DNA of 50,115 bases from Candidatus Woesearchaeota archaeon CG10_big_fil_rev_8_21_14_0_10_44_13 (GTDB lineage Archaea > Nanobdellota > Nanobdellia > Woesearchaeales > UBA12501): positions 1 to 50,115 of the forward strand of contig PCXZ01000031.1 of NCBI GenBank assembly GCA_002762985.1, read 5' to 3'. Made by a program: the position numbers and the translations under genes. Below the pieces are notes generated by a model. That model did not search any database and was not told the DNA's origin. It worked only from the letters and a program-made list of their open reading frames with translations. Shown piece after piece: positions 41,813 through 50,039 of the stretch. How positions within the stretch are numbered: position 1 is the stretch's first letter; every line of letters starts with the position of its first letter.

Positions 41813-42015
41813 CAATTTCCCTCCTTTTGGCAAATGCCTTTAAGGGCTTTTAAACATATTTGTTTATAAATGTTTTTGTCGGAGAAAAGGCAGCCGGAGA
41901 TCCTACGGAATCCAGCAATTTTGCCGGAAAGCTTCCGTTTTCTGATATCAAAACCCGCAAATTCTCCGGGTTTTTCCTGCAAAGGCATATAAAAAATATT
42001 TTCTTATCTTTTTAC

Positions 42016-42372
42016 ATGGACGAAAACTTCCTTCTCAGATTGGCGGTCGCATGCAGCGTTCTGGGATTGGTCGTCCTTTATGTGATCGCAGGGACGATGA
42101 AGATAGACGAGACTGCGCTGAACAGGATCACCAATGGGATGAGCGATGACAGCGTGATCGTGAAGGGGAAGATATCAAGGATAACAGACAATGATGATGT
42201 CATGGTCATCGAGCTGCAGAAGACCGAGAAGATCTCTGTCATGATGTTCAAAGGCAAATATCCGGGCTACCTCGGCATAAGGGAGGGGGATTCTGTCGAG
42301 GTCCTGGGCAAAGTCACTGACTACAAAGGCCAGAAGGAGATAATAGCAGAGAGCGTGAGGTTCGTAGGATGA
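42016..42372 (+). CDS. Small membrane-anchored OB-fold-like protein
   Basis: 118 residues. An N-terminal TM segment (about 6-25) precedes a beta-barrel-like domain (about 48-118) with SVIVKGKISRITDNDDVMVIELQ, a PGYLGIREGDSVEVLGKVTDYKGQKEIIA block and a terminal strand, resembling an OB fold that binds nucleic acid or oligosaccharides. A TATA box near 41988-41998 is about 25 bases upstream, so the transcript is near leaderless. An alternative start upstream would run through the promoter. It shares four bases with the following small gene. Confidence 0.6.
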   Translation: MDENFLLRLAVACSVLGLVVLYVIAGTMKIDETALNRITNGMSDDSVIVKGKISRITDNDDVMVIELQKTEKISVMMFKGKYPGYLGIREGDSVEVLGKVTDYKGQKEIIAESVRFVG

Positions 42373-42527
42373 TGAGATGGGACATAACACTGACCTCATA
42401 TCTTGCCGACGGAAAGAGGGTGTACAAGGTGACAAGAAGGCTGCCGGGCATGTCTGTGTCTGAGACAAGGATCTTCAAGTCGAAGAAAAGCGCAAGAAAA
42501 CAGTTCAGGGAGTGGCTCCTATGTTAG
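42369..42527 (+). CDS. 52-residue basic protein of unknown function
   Basis: Starts at ATG 42369, overlapping the OB-fold gene by four bases (ATGA), and ends with TAG at 42525-42527. It is basic and has a compact beta-strand/helix pattern: MRWDITLTSYLADGKRVYKV, then RLPGMSVSETRIFKSKKSARKQFREW. The even mix of charged and hydrophobic residues and the tight overlap favour a real gene. No family is recognised with confidence. Its last bases overlap the end of the LMW-PTP gene on the other strand. Confidence 0.65.
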   Translation: MMRWDITLTSYLADGKRVYKVTRRLPGMSVSETRIFKSKKSARKQFREWLLC

Positions 42528-42829
42528 ACAACGCCTGCAATCCTTGATTTAAGGACCTTCACAAGCTCTGGCTGGTTATAATAGAATATGTCAGGTATAT
42601 CGAGGGAGACAATGCGCTTCTTCATGTATTCCCCAGGAAACCTTTTTCCTATCTCTGCCCTATGCGCATCTTCCATGACCACGATAAGATCCGCCCATTC
42701 GATATCCTTCTTTGTGACAGGATTCTCATTGTAAAGGCCTGCTGACCTGGTTTCAAATTTGCTTTTGAACAGCTCTTCAGCTGTCCTGCTCCTGTTCTCA
42801 TTCTGGTTGCATATGAAAAGGACTTTCAT
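42524..42829 (-). CDS. Low-molecular-weight protein tyrosine phosphatase-like protein
   Basis: 101 residues. The active-site loop C-N-Q-N-E-N-R-S (Cys7, Arg13) fits C-x5-R-S of the LMW-PTP fold, which is also the fold of arsenate reductase ArsC. A distal D-I-P-D (77-80) stands where the family has D-P-[YFW] as general acid. It is shorter than the usual 140-150 residues, so the C-terminal helix region is reduced. It could remove phosphate from tyrosine or a nucleotide. No tyrosine kinase is seen nearby. The stop overlaps the convergent small gene. Confidence 0.72.
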   Translation of the reverse strand: MKVLFICNQNENRSRTAEELFKSKFETRSAGLYNENPVTKKDIEWADLIVVMEDAHRAEIGKRFPGEYMKKRIVSLDIPDIFYYNQPELVKVLKSRIAGVV

Positions 42830-42904
42830 ACGGATGATAAGTTGGCTAAATATTATAAATTTTGCTTTTAGGATCTTGTTTGATTTTTATTATCTGGGCT
42901 TTTT

Positions 42905-43330
42905 TATTGAAAATGGCGTAAGCCATTTTCCGGCGGTTTAAAGAAAATCCCGACTAAAGTCGAGATTTTCAGACTTGCGAACTTGTTCGCAAGTAATACC
43001 TCACACTTCAGTGCGATTGCGCCATGATCAAAAATGCAAAGCATTTTTGGCACGCCAGAAATCTTTGATTTCTGAGCGTTTTCAAGACTAAAAACTCGCT
43101 ATCTATGCGAGGAGCGTAATACCCCCACATTTATGTTGGGGTAGTCACCGAGCCCAGCGAGCGTGACTATGAAAATCGCAATTTTCCGTAGTCAAAAATA
43201 GAATATTTTTGAGTATGAAAATCCGCAGATTTTCAGTAGCTCCGAGCGCGAGTTTTTATTATTTTATCAAGAACCGGTCCACCCCTCAACCTCAAGGTGC
43301 TTGGTTGTGCAAGAAAAAACTTATAAGCAA
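42905..43330. repeat. Dense block of at least eleven short-loop hairpins (copy 4 of the interspersed element)
   Basis: No gene is seen. From 42909 to 43234 nearly every base is in a small hairpin: arm/loop pairs include GAAAATGGC/GTAA (42909-42930), CGACT/AA inside GAAAATC arms (42943-42970), ACTTGCGAAC/TT (42973-42994), CAAAAATGC/AAA (43029-43049), CAGAAATC/TTT (43056-43074), CTCGC (43095-43111), CCCCCACAT/TT (43122-43141), TAGTCAC (43142-43169), GAAAAT/CGCA (43171-43186), CAAAAATA/GAA (43193-43211), GAAAATC/CGCA (43217-43234). The right part then matches copy 1 (CGAGTTTTTATTATTT, ACCTCAAGGTGC, TTGGTTGTGCAA). Confidence 0.7.
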
Positions 43331-43344
43331 TATTAATGGGACGC

Positions 43345-44106
43345 TCAATTCTTCACAGCGAACAAGAACCTGTACGGCCCTGCCTTCGATTCGATGTTCT
43401 TGAACCTTGATCCCTTGTCCTCGAGGATGAACAATGTCGAATGCCCGTAATCCACTACGCCTATGTCCATCAGCGGATCATAGAAGCAGTCATGGTAAAC
43501 GTCAAAATCATTCTCTTTCTTCTTCTCCAGCAGCTTAGTTATCATCCTATGGACCTTGGCGAGGCGCACAGGGACTTTTGCGCCGAAGAATTCCAGCCGG
43601 TCTATCGTATTGTTCTGTATGACATTGACAGGGAAATGCACCTCGAATGTGACATCCTCTTCTGCTATTATTGTCTTTGTCGTGACGTTCCCGAACTCCA
43701 GCTCATAATCCCTCTGCCTGTTCTCAACGTATTTATAGATGCACAGTATCATGTTCTTGTCCATGAAATCCGACAATTCCTCTGTCATCCGGTCTATTGA
43801 AGCCAGCGAAGAGCCGTTATCATATGCATAAGCGACCTTGAGGTTCGAGTCATTGAGATAAGGGCGTGAAAGCTGTATGTGGCCCCCCTGCATGCCCATC
43901 TTCAGCAGGGCAAAAGATCCCGTGTTCTCGACGCACAGCGTTATCTGGTTCTTGAGCGCCGATTTAGGCAGGAAGCCTGCCTGTTTCTCCAGATTGCCTT
44001 TTTTTAACTCATTGATGAGATATGTGGCTGCGAAGATCATCATGAGTATGACTACCCCTGTCATGATGAATGCTGAAAGCTGTGATCTCTTATTATTTAT
44101 TCTCAT
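43345..44106 (-). CDS. Membrane-anchored exported protein (pilin-like N-terminus)
   Basis: 253 residues from ATG 44106. The N-terminus (NNKRSQLSAFIMTGVVILMMIFAATYLI) has a basic stretch followed by a hydrophobic helix, like a type IV pilin-like signal with the processing site near the KRSQ. The rest is an extracytoplasmic mixed domain with single cysteines at about 58, 122 and 206. It is not recognised. It overlaps the 648-residue exported protein gene by 14 bases and is the last gene of a three-gene operon. Its partner genes are all exported, suggesting a surface complex. Confidence 0.6.
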   Translation of the reverse strand: MRINNKRSQLSAFIMTGVVILMMIFAATYLINELKKGNLEKQAGFLPKSALKNQITLCVENTGSFALLKMGMQGGHIQLSRPYLNDSNLKVAYAYDNGSSLASIDRMTEELSDFMDKNMILCIYKYVENRQRDYELEFGNVTTKTIIAEEDVTFEVHFPVNVIQNNTIDRLEFFGAKVPVRLAKVHRMITKLLEKKKENDFDVYHDCFYDPLMDIGVVDYGHSTLFILEDKGSRFKNIESKAGPYRFLFAVKN

Positions 44107-46039
44107 CTTTTTCCGGCCCATATTTTTCCAGCATATTGTCATAGCTCACTGCGGCCCATGCCTGCAGCTTGTCCCTGAAAAGCTTCTCTGCTTCTGTGTT
44201 CGGCGTGAAGACGACGATCGCCTGCGTGCTGTTGCATATCCTTCCCAATGTCTTGTCGATCACGCCCATCAGGGGGGTGTTATCCTCTAAGTCAGATGAA
44301 TATAGCAGGACATAAGGCGGAGATTTCGGCTGCCTGTTGAAATCCTCGAACCTGAACACATGGCCTGATATCTTTTTTTCGATGATCCTATGGAAGCCCG
44401 TGTTCATCTCCGCTGCGACATCTGTCTTGTTGTCTATGTTGCTGTTCAGGATAGTTAGATTGACGTTCTTGCCGCCTATGAGATTCAAGAGCGCCCTGTT
44501 GCTGTAATCGAAGCTCATGTACACTGGCATGAACTCGAGCTCTGCCGAATTGTATGATTCCATGCTCTCTATCTGCGGCATGAATTCCCTGAACCTATCA
44601 TACGTTATCACCGCATTCAGCTCTATGTTCTCAGGCAGTTTGACATACCCCCATGAGTTTGTATCAGTGCTGTTCAGGAATTCCGCATAAGGCAGGAATC
44701 CGTCCTTGTAGAAACCTATCGTATAATCCTCATATCCTGTGTTCAGGAGAGAATAGCTTTTTTCCTTGTCATCCTTTGCGATATAGCTGTACCTGCAGCC
44801 AGGGCATAATGCTGTCAGGACAGGGCTTAGTATCACCTGGATGAATCCTGCATCAAAATCTATCTTCGCAGTGCTGGCCCGGCATTCTGATATTATGTAT
44901 TCTGTGAATTGCTTTTCTGTGAACTCAAGCGTGCCCCTGCTCATGCTGTATTCAGGGGTCTCTGCTGCCTCAATCTTCATCTTCGCATTGTTCTCAGCTG
45001 CCCTAAAGGTTATCTTTGACATGTTGAGGAAGACGCCTTTGCTCATCGTGAAATCGACCTGGTTAGGCATGATGCTGACCTCGAATGAGCTGTTCTCAGC
45101 GTAATCCACCTTGATGTCAGGGCTTGAGCCTTTGATAGGGTTCTCCAATGTTGCTGTGTTGTTGTCCTTCGCCGATTTCACGTCCGCATATACTAATCTG
45201 TTGTTTATTACAGAGAAAGTGGAGTCTTTCACGTCCGTGAATGTCGTGCTGCCTATCGTCACTGAATCGGCAGTCGTCACTGTGAATGTACCCTTCTTGC
45301 CCTCGTAATTGTTGACATTGGTCGATGTCGTAGTCTGGTATGTGACGGTGTCTGCTGCCGCCACCCTGAAATCGTCCTGCGAGAAGACTATGTTCTTGCA
45401 GTTCGTGCATCCGACAGCAGTGCCCGGGACATTGAATGACTCTGCAGATGACGCTGTGATCGTTCCTTGCTTGACTTCGTAGTTCTGGACGTTTGTTGAG
45501 ACTGTGTTCTGATAATCTATTTGACGGGCCCTTAACGCCTTGAAAAGATTTTGGTTTGTGAATGTCATCTGATAAGCGCCAGCTATCTTGAATTGGGGTG
45601 TGCTGGTCTTTATCTCTAGCGTTCCTCCGTCGCTTTCAGGGGTGTATGAGAGCGGCGTGTCCGGGTCCGTAAGGACGTTGTTCCCGTTCTTCTTGTCGTT
45701 GAAATTGTCGCCTGAAGGTGTCCTTGTTATCGAGAATTGGTCCATCATGCTGGCAAAATTCTCGAACAGATCGAAGTTGAAGACTTCTTTCACGACTTGG
45801 GTTGTTGTAGCTGGGTTTTTATTGAAGACATCTTTGAAGAAATTGACTATGCCATCCCTTATATCTGTTGTGATTATTGTTTCGACTTCATCATGGGTTG
45901 CATCAGCTTCGTAGCCTTCTGCGTTAGGGTCGAAACCTCCACCCGTATTTGTTGTTGGTACTCCATCAGTAGCACTTACATGAAAAATATAAATGGATAA
46001 GATTATAATTAATAAGAAAACCTTATAATTTAATTTCAT
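44093..46039 (-). CDS. Large exported protein with internal repeats
   Basis: 648 residues from ATG 46039, preceded by GAGG at five bases; an upstream ATG at 46072 would overlap the neighbouring gene. A signal peptide (about 1-23, ending VSA) is followed by Thr/Asn/Asp-rich beta-strand sequence. Two related segments, YQNTVSTNVQNYEVKQGT and YQTTTSTNVNNYEGKKGT, each about 50 residues apart, suggest repeated domains. Cysteine pairs occur as C-T-N-C and C-P-G-C. No family is recognised. It is probably a surface or secreted protein, and its position between a Tat-type thioredoxin-like protein and a pilin-like protein supports that. Confidence 0.6.
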   Translation of the reverse strand: MKLNYKVFLLIIILSIYIFHVSATDGVPTTNTGGGFDPNAEGYEADATHDEVETIITTDIRDGIVNFFKDVFNKNPATTTQVVKEVFNFDLFENFASMMDQFSITRTPSGDNFNDKKNGNNVLTDPDTPLSYTPESDGGTLEIKTSTPQFKIAGAYQMTFTNQNLFKALRARQIDYQNTVSTNVQNYEVKQGTITASSAESFNVPGTAVGCTNCKNIVFSQDDFRVAAADTVTYQTTTSTNVNNYEGKKGTFTVTTADSVTIGSTTFTDVKDSTFSVINNRLVYADVKSAKDNNTATLENPIKGSSPDIKVDYAENSSFEVSIMPNQVDFTMSKGVFLNMSKITFRAAENNAKMKIEAAETPEYSMSRGTLEFTEKQFTEYIISECRASTAKIDFDAGFIQVILSPVLTALCPGCRYSYIAKDDKEKSYSLLNTGYEDYTIGFYKDGFLPYAEFLNSTDTNSWGYVKLPENIELNAVITYDRFREFMPQIESMESYNSAELEFMPVYMSFDYSNRALLNLIGGKNVNLTILNSNIDNKTDVAAEMNTGFHRIIEKKISGHVFRFEDFNRQPKSPPYVLLYSSDLEDNTPLMGVIDKTLGRICNSTQAIVVFTPNTEAEKLFRDKLQAWAAVSYDNMLEKYGPEKDENK

Positions 46040-46053
46040 TGTGGCCTCTTTTA

Positions 46054-46530
46054 TTATTGATTTTCTATCCATTTAACTATAATTTTGCGTATTTCTTGTT
46101 CAGGAACTTTTTCTGTTGGGGATCCCCTAACACGATAAACCAATCCCCCATCTAAATACATATTAGTTACAGGAAGGAGATCAACCCCATACTTCTCTTT
46201 AATCACAGCCCAATTCTCCTTCCAGTTCGCATTCACCTTAGGATTATAGCTATCATCCAATTCATAAGAGCAAAACTTCACCTTGTCCCTGTATTCACTA
46301 ACAAGCCACCTGTAAAGCTGGAAGATAGTGGGTGAATAACTCTCCCAATTCGAATAGAACAGCACAATGGCCTTGCCTTTGCACCCATAGACCTCTTTGC
46401 TGAAATTATAATCATTGACAACAGTCGTTATATCGCTGATCTTGGCGTCAGCGCCAAAAAGCAGTTTGGGAGCAAAAACAAGAGCTCCTCCAAACTTAAG
46501 AACCTTGCCTATAAAACCTCTTCTTTTCAT
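46054..46530 (-). CDS. Thioredoxin-like protein with Tat-type signal, lacking the CxxC
   Basis: 158 residues. The N-terminus K-R-R-G-F-I-G-K followed by a hydrophobic stretch and A-D-A is a twin-arginine-type signal peptide. The mature part has a thioredoxin-like pattern (KAIVLFYSNWESYSPTIFQLYRWL, DLLPVTNMYLDGG), but the active-site C-x-x-C is replaced by E-S-Y-S. It could therefore bind partners or act as a chaperone rather than exchange disulfides. A TATA box near 46552-46562 and AGAGG precede it. It heads the operon of exported proteins. A Tat translocase would be needed elsewhere in the genome. Confidence 0.6.
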   Translation of the reverse strand: MKRRGFIGKVLKFGGALVFAPKLLFGADAKISDITTVVNDYNFSKEVYGCKGKAIVLFYSNWESYSPTIFQLYRWLVSEYRDKVKFCSYELDDSYNPKVNANWKENWAVIKEKYGVDLLPVTNMYLDGGLVYRVRGSPTEKVPEQEIRKIIVKWIENQ

Positions 46531-46603
46531 TTTACGCCTCTTAAAACCCCTCTTTTTATATAATTTGCGGGCCTAAATCCTTCAAAAACAAACATTTAAA
46601 TAT

Positions 46604-46623
46604 TAGTATGATTTATCATACTA
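46604..46623 (+). promoter_or_regulatory. Operator-like palindrome before the second MNT gene
   Basis: Arms TAGTATGAT (46604-46612) and ATCATACTA (46615-46623) flank TT, just before ATG 46626 and 4 bases after an AT-rich TATA-like stretch (46590-46600). A dimeric HTH protein binding here would block transcription, in keeping with the HTH in the next gene product. Confidence 0.6.
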
Positions 46624-46625
46624 AA

Positions 46626-47165
46626 ATGGAAAAGATAAAAGCCCTGTTTTTTGAAGACACCCTCAAGAGATGGCATTTCGAGGGAATTGTGAAAGAGAGC
46701 GGGATGAGCAGGGAGAGGATCAATCATTATCTCAAGGAACTGCTCAAAGAAGGGTTCATAACACGCACGAAGCCGAAAGGAAAAATGCCTTATTACACTG
46801 CGAACAATGATTCAGAAAAATTCCGTTTCGAAAAAAGATTTTATGGATTAAGCAGGCTTGAGAAAAGCGGCCTTTTTGAGCATCTCAATTCAATCAGAGA
46901 GATAAAGACAGCGATCCTTTTCGGAAGCTTCAGCAGGGGGGATTTCAGCAGATCAAGCGACATAGACCTGTTCATATACGGCGATGCGGACAGATTCGAT
47001 AAAGCGAAGTTTGAGCTGATTACAAAAAAGAATATCCAGCTGTTCAGCTATACGAATCCTGCGGATATGAAAAAAGATCTTGATCCGAAACTGATCCCAA
47101 ATATTTTTAAAGGATTCAGCATCAAAGGGGACATAGAGCCTTTCAAGGTCGATCTCAATGCCTAA
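46626..47165 (+). CDS. MNT nucleotidyltransferase with N-terminal HTH (antitoxin)
   Basis: 179 residues from ATG 46626; an ATG at 46608 lies inside the operator palindrome. An N-terminal winged-helix segment (about 10-65; KESGMSRERINHYLKELLKEGFITRTK) is followed by the MNT motif G-S-F-S-R-G-D-F-S-R-S-S-D-I-D. It should bind its own promoter palindrome and neutralise the HEPN partner whose gene overlaps it by 8 bases. This differs from the pair at 1.0-2.0 kb, which has no HTH. Activity of the nucleotidyltransferase is likely, as all motif residues are present. Confidence 0.78.
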   Translation: MEKIKALFFEDTLKRWHFEGIVKESGMSRERINHYLKELLKEGFITRTKPKGKMPYYTANNDSEKFRFEKRFYGLSRLEKSGLFEHLNSIREIKTAILFGSFSRGDFSRSSDIDLFIYGDADRFDKAKFELITKKNIQLFSYTNPADMKKDLDPKLIPNIFKGFSIKGDIEPFKVDLNA

Positions 47166-47616
47166 AGAAAAAACACCCGAAGAAGTCTATGATGAGCTTG
47201 TCACTGGCGGCCTTTATGAAGAAGCGAATCTTGACGGGGATGAGATAGGAAAGGTGCTGAAGCTCGCCGCAGAAGATTATGGATTCGGAAAAGAGCTGAG
47301 AAAGATCAGCAATGCGAACTGGAGGGTCATCTTCAATATAAATTATGATGTCCTGAGGGAGCTTTGCGACCAGATGATGAGGTTCAAGAAGCAGAAGATA
47401 AGCAACCACCAGGGATTATTCGCCTTTGTGATGCTAAAATTCCCTGAATTAGAGCTCGATTGGAAATTTTTTGAGACCATAAGGAATGTCAGGAACCAGA
47501 ATAAATACAAGGGTGCTGACATAACAAGAGATATGTGGAAGAAGGTTGAATTCCAGATGGATCTCTACATCTCAACCCTGAAGAAAGAGATTGAAAGAAG
47601 GCTTAAAATTGTTTAA
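47158..47616 (+). CDS. HEPN-like toxin of the second MNT pair
   Basis: 152 residues, mostly helical. Its C-terminal half has R-N-V-R-N-Q-N-K-Y, close to the R-x4-6-H/Y pattern of HEPN proteins, although no His stands at the usual catalytic place (Tyr follows). It overlaps the MNT gene by 8 bases, the usual MNT-HEPN order. With the His missing it may be inactive as an RNase, or act by another member of the family. A convergent or following gene is separated by about 100 bases. The assignment is from context and pattern, not a strong domain match. Confidence 0.62.
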   Translation: MPKEKTPEEVYDELVTGGLYEEANLDGDEIGKVLKLAAEDYGFGKELRKISNANWRVIFNINYDVLRELCDQMMRFKKQKISNHQGLFAFVMLKFPELELDWKFFETIRNVRNQNKYKGADITRDMWKKVEFQMDLYISTLKKEIERRLKIV

Positions 47617-47714
47617 TCTTTGTTTTCTTGTTTTTTCGCAAACCCTACGAAACCCCCGTAAGATTTCCGAAAAAAAACCATAACCCATATAAAACTGAAA
47701 ATTCCATCCTCTTC

Positions 47715-48917
47715 ATGTTTTTAGAGATCATGATTGCAATCATCCTGGGCGTCGCAGCAGGCATTTTCACAGGCATAACGCCGGGCATCCACACAAATCT
47801 TGTGGCAGTCGTCCTTGTCTCGGTCTCTGGATTCCTTCTCAGGTACACAAACCCTGTCGTGCTTGCCGTCTTCATGATCGCAATCTCGATAACAAACACA
47901 TTCATAGATTCGATACCTTCTATTTTCCTGGGCGCGCCTGAATCAGAGACTGCTCTGGGCGTCCTTCCAGGCCACCGTTATCTGCTGAAAGGCTTCGGGT
48001 ATATGGCAGTAAAGCTCACATTGATAGGCTGTTTCGGAGGGATGATACTGAGCATATTGCTGTTCCCTCTCTCTATCCCTGTCGTCAAATTCATCTACCC
48101 TATTGTGCAGGATTATATAGGCCACATCCTATTGATAGTAGTCATCTTCATGATCCTGCGGGACAACCATAAGCTATGGGCCTTGTTCGTCTTCATGCTT
48201 TCAGGGACATTCGGCCTTGTTGTCCTGAACATGCCCAACCTTTCACAGCCATTGTTCCCTATGCTTTCTGGATTGTTCGGCATAAGCACGCTTCTGATCA
48301 GCCTGAGGGACACCAACAGGATACCTGAGCAGAAACAGGAGCAGAGGATAAAGATAAAAAAGACCATTGCGATTAAAGCATTGCTCTCTGGCCAGTTCTC
48401 AGGGTTCCTGAGCGCGATATTTCCAGGCCTGGGCGCTGCGCAGGCTGCGGTCATATCCATGCAGATAACGAGGAGATTGGGAGATCATGGGTTCCTGATC
48501 CTTGTAGGCTCTATAAACACTGTTAATTTCATGCTGAGCATCTCTGCATTGTATGCGATAAACAAGGCAAGGAACGGCTCCATAGTCGCGATCTCCCAGC
48601 TCATGGAGAACATAAATCTTCATATTGCCATTATATATCTTGCTGCAGCATTGGTCGCAGGGGCATTCGCTGTTGTCGCTGCGCTTAAGATAGCAAGGAT
48701 ATTCTCAAGCTTCATAACCAGAATAAACTACAAGAAACTTGTGGTCTCTGTGATACTTTTCATAACAGTGATGGTCTTCATGCTTTGCAGCTGGCTCGGC
48801 CTCCTTGTCCTCTTGGTCAGCACTGCGATAGGGATAATACCTGCTGAAGTGAAGGTCACAAGGACGCAGAGCATGGGATGCCTGCTGATGCCTGTGATAG
48901 GGTATTTTTTGATGTGA
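47715..48917 (+). CDS. TctA-like membrane transporter subunit
   Basis: 400 residues with about ten TM segments. Two similar glycine/proline-rich motifs, GVAAGIFTGITPGIHTN near the N-terminus and GFLSAIFPGLGAAQAAV in the middle, match the TctA family's signature loops in the two halves. TctA proteins are the large membrane subunit of tripartite tricarboxylate transporters. The small TctB and substrate-binding TctC genes are absent here, as in many archaeal homologues, so substrate is unclear. A TATA-like CATATAAAAC lies about 25 bases upstream of ATG 47715, indicating a leaderless mRNA. Confidence 0.78.
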   Translation: MFLEIMIAIILGVAAGIFTGITPGIHTNLVAVVLVSVSGFLLRYTNPVVLAVFMIAISITNTFIDSIPSIFLGAPESETALGVLPGHRYLLKGFGYMAVKLTLIGCFGGMILSILLFPLSIPVVKFIYPIVQDYIGHILLIVVIFMILRDNHKLWALFVFMLSGTFGLVVLNMPNLSQPLFPMLSGLFGISTLLISLRDTNRIPEQKQEQRIKIKKTIAIKALLSGQFSGFLSAIFPGLGAAQAAVISMQITRRLGDHGFLILVGSINTVNFMLSISALYAINKARNGSIVAISQLMENINLHIAIIYLAAALVAGAFAVVAALKIARIFSSFITRINYKKLVVSVILFITVMVFMLCSWLGLLVLLVSTAIGIIPAEVKVTRTQSMGCLLMPVIGYFLM

Positions 48918-49919
48918 TTATTCCTTAAACTGCTTTTTGGCATACCGGTTATAAGTTGTCTTAGAAAAATTGAATATTTTTGCAAGAGATTCCTTGAATT
49001 TCTCGCTTTCGGGAATAGTTACACTGGCTGATGGGGCCTCACTGTAAGTTATCTTCTTCTGATTCTTAACAGTCAGGTTCAAATCTCTTGCTGTCTGCAG
49101 ACCGATATCATAATCAACAAACCCTTTCTCGCACATGAAGGTGTATAACTTGTTTATCTTTATAGGGAGCCTTAAAAATTCCTCTTCAGAGATGTCTCCG
49201 CTTTTTATCCTATGAACAGTCTCGACGTAAAGCGCGAACTGCATAGCTCTCAATGGACCGCTCTTGACATCAATCTTAGAAAAATCAATATCACTGCCTT
49301 CTGTCTCTTGTATCAGCTTGTTTGTTGTAGTCAAAGGCCCCTTAAGCTCCCTTGATATGAACATGTTCAGGTCTTCATCTGAAACTTCTTTGATCTCCTT
49401 GTATAGCTGTTTTCTTGCATTATTGAACATCTCCTCGTCGCCATACATGAATTTTGTCTGCAGAGCATATGATGGATTGAAATATCCTTTCTGATAAGCC
49501 ATCCTATCTTCACCGACTATCTTCACCAATTCATGAGCGTTCTTGGGTTTTCTTATCTCAGGACATATTACTATCTTTGTCCCTTTTAGCATATTCCCTA
49601 TCCTGTTATTCAATTGTGTCAAGGGGCCTTCATGAGATCCTTCTCTGAGCATATCTTCTTTTGTCTCTTTGCTATCAACAAGAACAAGGAAATCAAGATC
49701 CGTGTTATATGTTAATTCGTTCCTTGCTGCACTGCCAAACCACGATAATGCGAATTTACCTTTTACTGGATAAGTTTCAAAAGTCATCTCTGCAGCGCTG
49801 CTGCCTGCTTGCCTTATTACTACAGAATAATCTGCTATTGTGCACATCCCATCAAATAGCTTTCTCTCTGTATTCTGGATGAGCCTGTTAAGAGTTTTTG
49901 TCTGAATTTGAGTATCCAT
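48918..49919 (-). CDS. GlnD/DUF294-like nucleotidyltransferase
   Basis: 333 residues. Motif F-G-S-A-A-R-N-E-L-T-Y-N-T-D-L-D (G-S-x-x-R-x-E-x9-D-x-D) resembles the nucleotidyltransferase domain of GlnD and DUF294 proteins. A helical region follows (about 110-300) in place of the GlnD HD domain and ACT repeats, which are absent. It might modify a protein or nucleotide. The target is unknown. A TATA box (TTTATATAG, minus strand, 49945-49953) lies about 30 bases before the ATG. It is similar in surroundings to the promoter of the TPR-kinase gene. Confidence 0.65.
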   Translation of the reverse strand: MDTQIQTKTLNRLIQNTERKLFDGMCTIADYSVVIRQAGSSAAEMTFETYPVKGKFALSWFGSAARNELTYNTDLDFLVLVDSKETKEDMLREGSHEGPLTQLNNRIGNMLKGTKIVICPEIRKPKNAHELVKIVGEDRMAYQKGYFNPSYALQTKFMYGDEEMFNNARKQLYKEIKEVSDEDLNMFISRELKGPLTTTNKLIQETEGSDIDFSKIDVKSGPLRAMQFALYVETVHRIKSGDISEEEFLRLPIKINKLYTFMCEKGFVDYDIGLQTARDLNLTVKNQKKITYSEAPSASVTIPESEKFKESLAKIFNFSKTTYNRYAKKQFKE

Positions 49920-50039
49920 CTTGAACTTTATAAGGTATTACTACTATATAAATCTTTCGTTTTTTAACCACTAAATAGTAGTATATTTAAGCCATTTAAA
50001 GTCCTATCCCAAAACTGATGGACGTAACCATCTCCCTGT

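Noticed and set aside
41860-42015. N-terminal extension of the OB-fold protein
   Set aside because: It crosses the CCGGA motif block and the TATA box; ATG 42016 gives a clean TM start.
42905-43330. CRISPR array
   Set aside because: The hairpins differ from each other and are not evenly spaced identical repeats with unique spacers; no cas gene is present.
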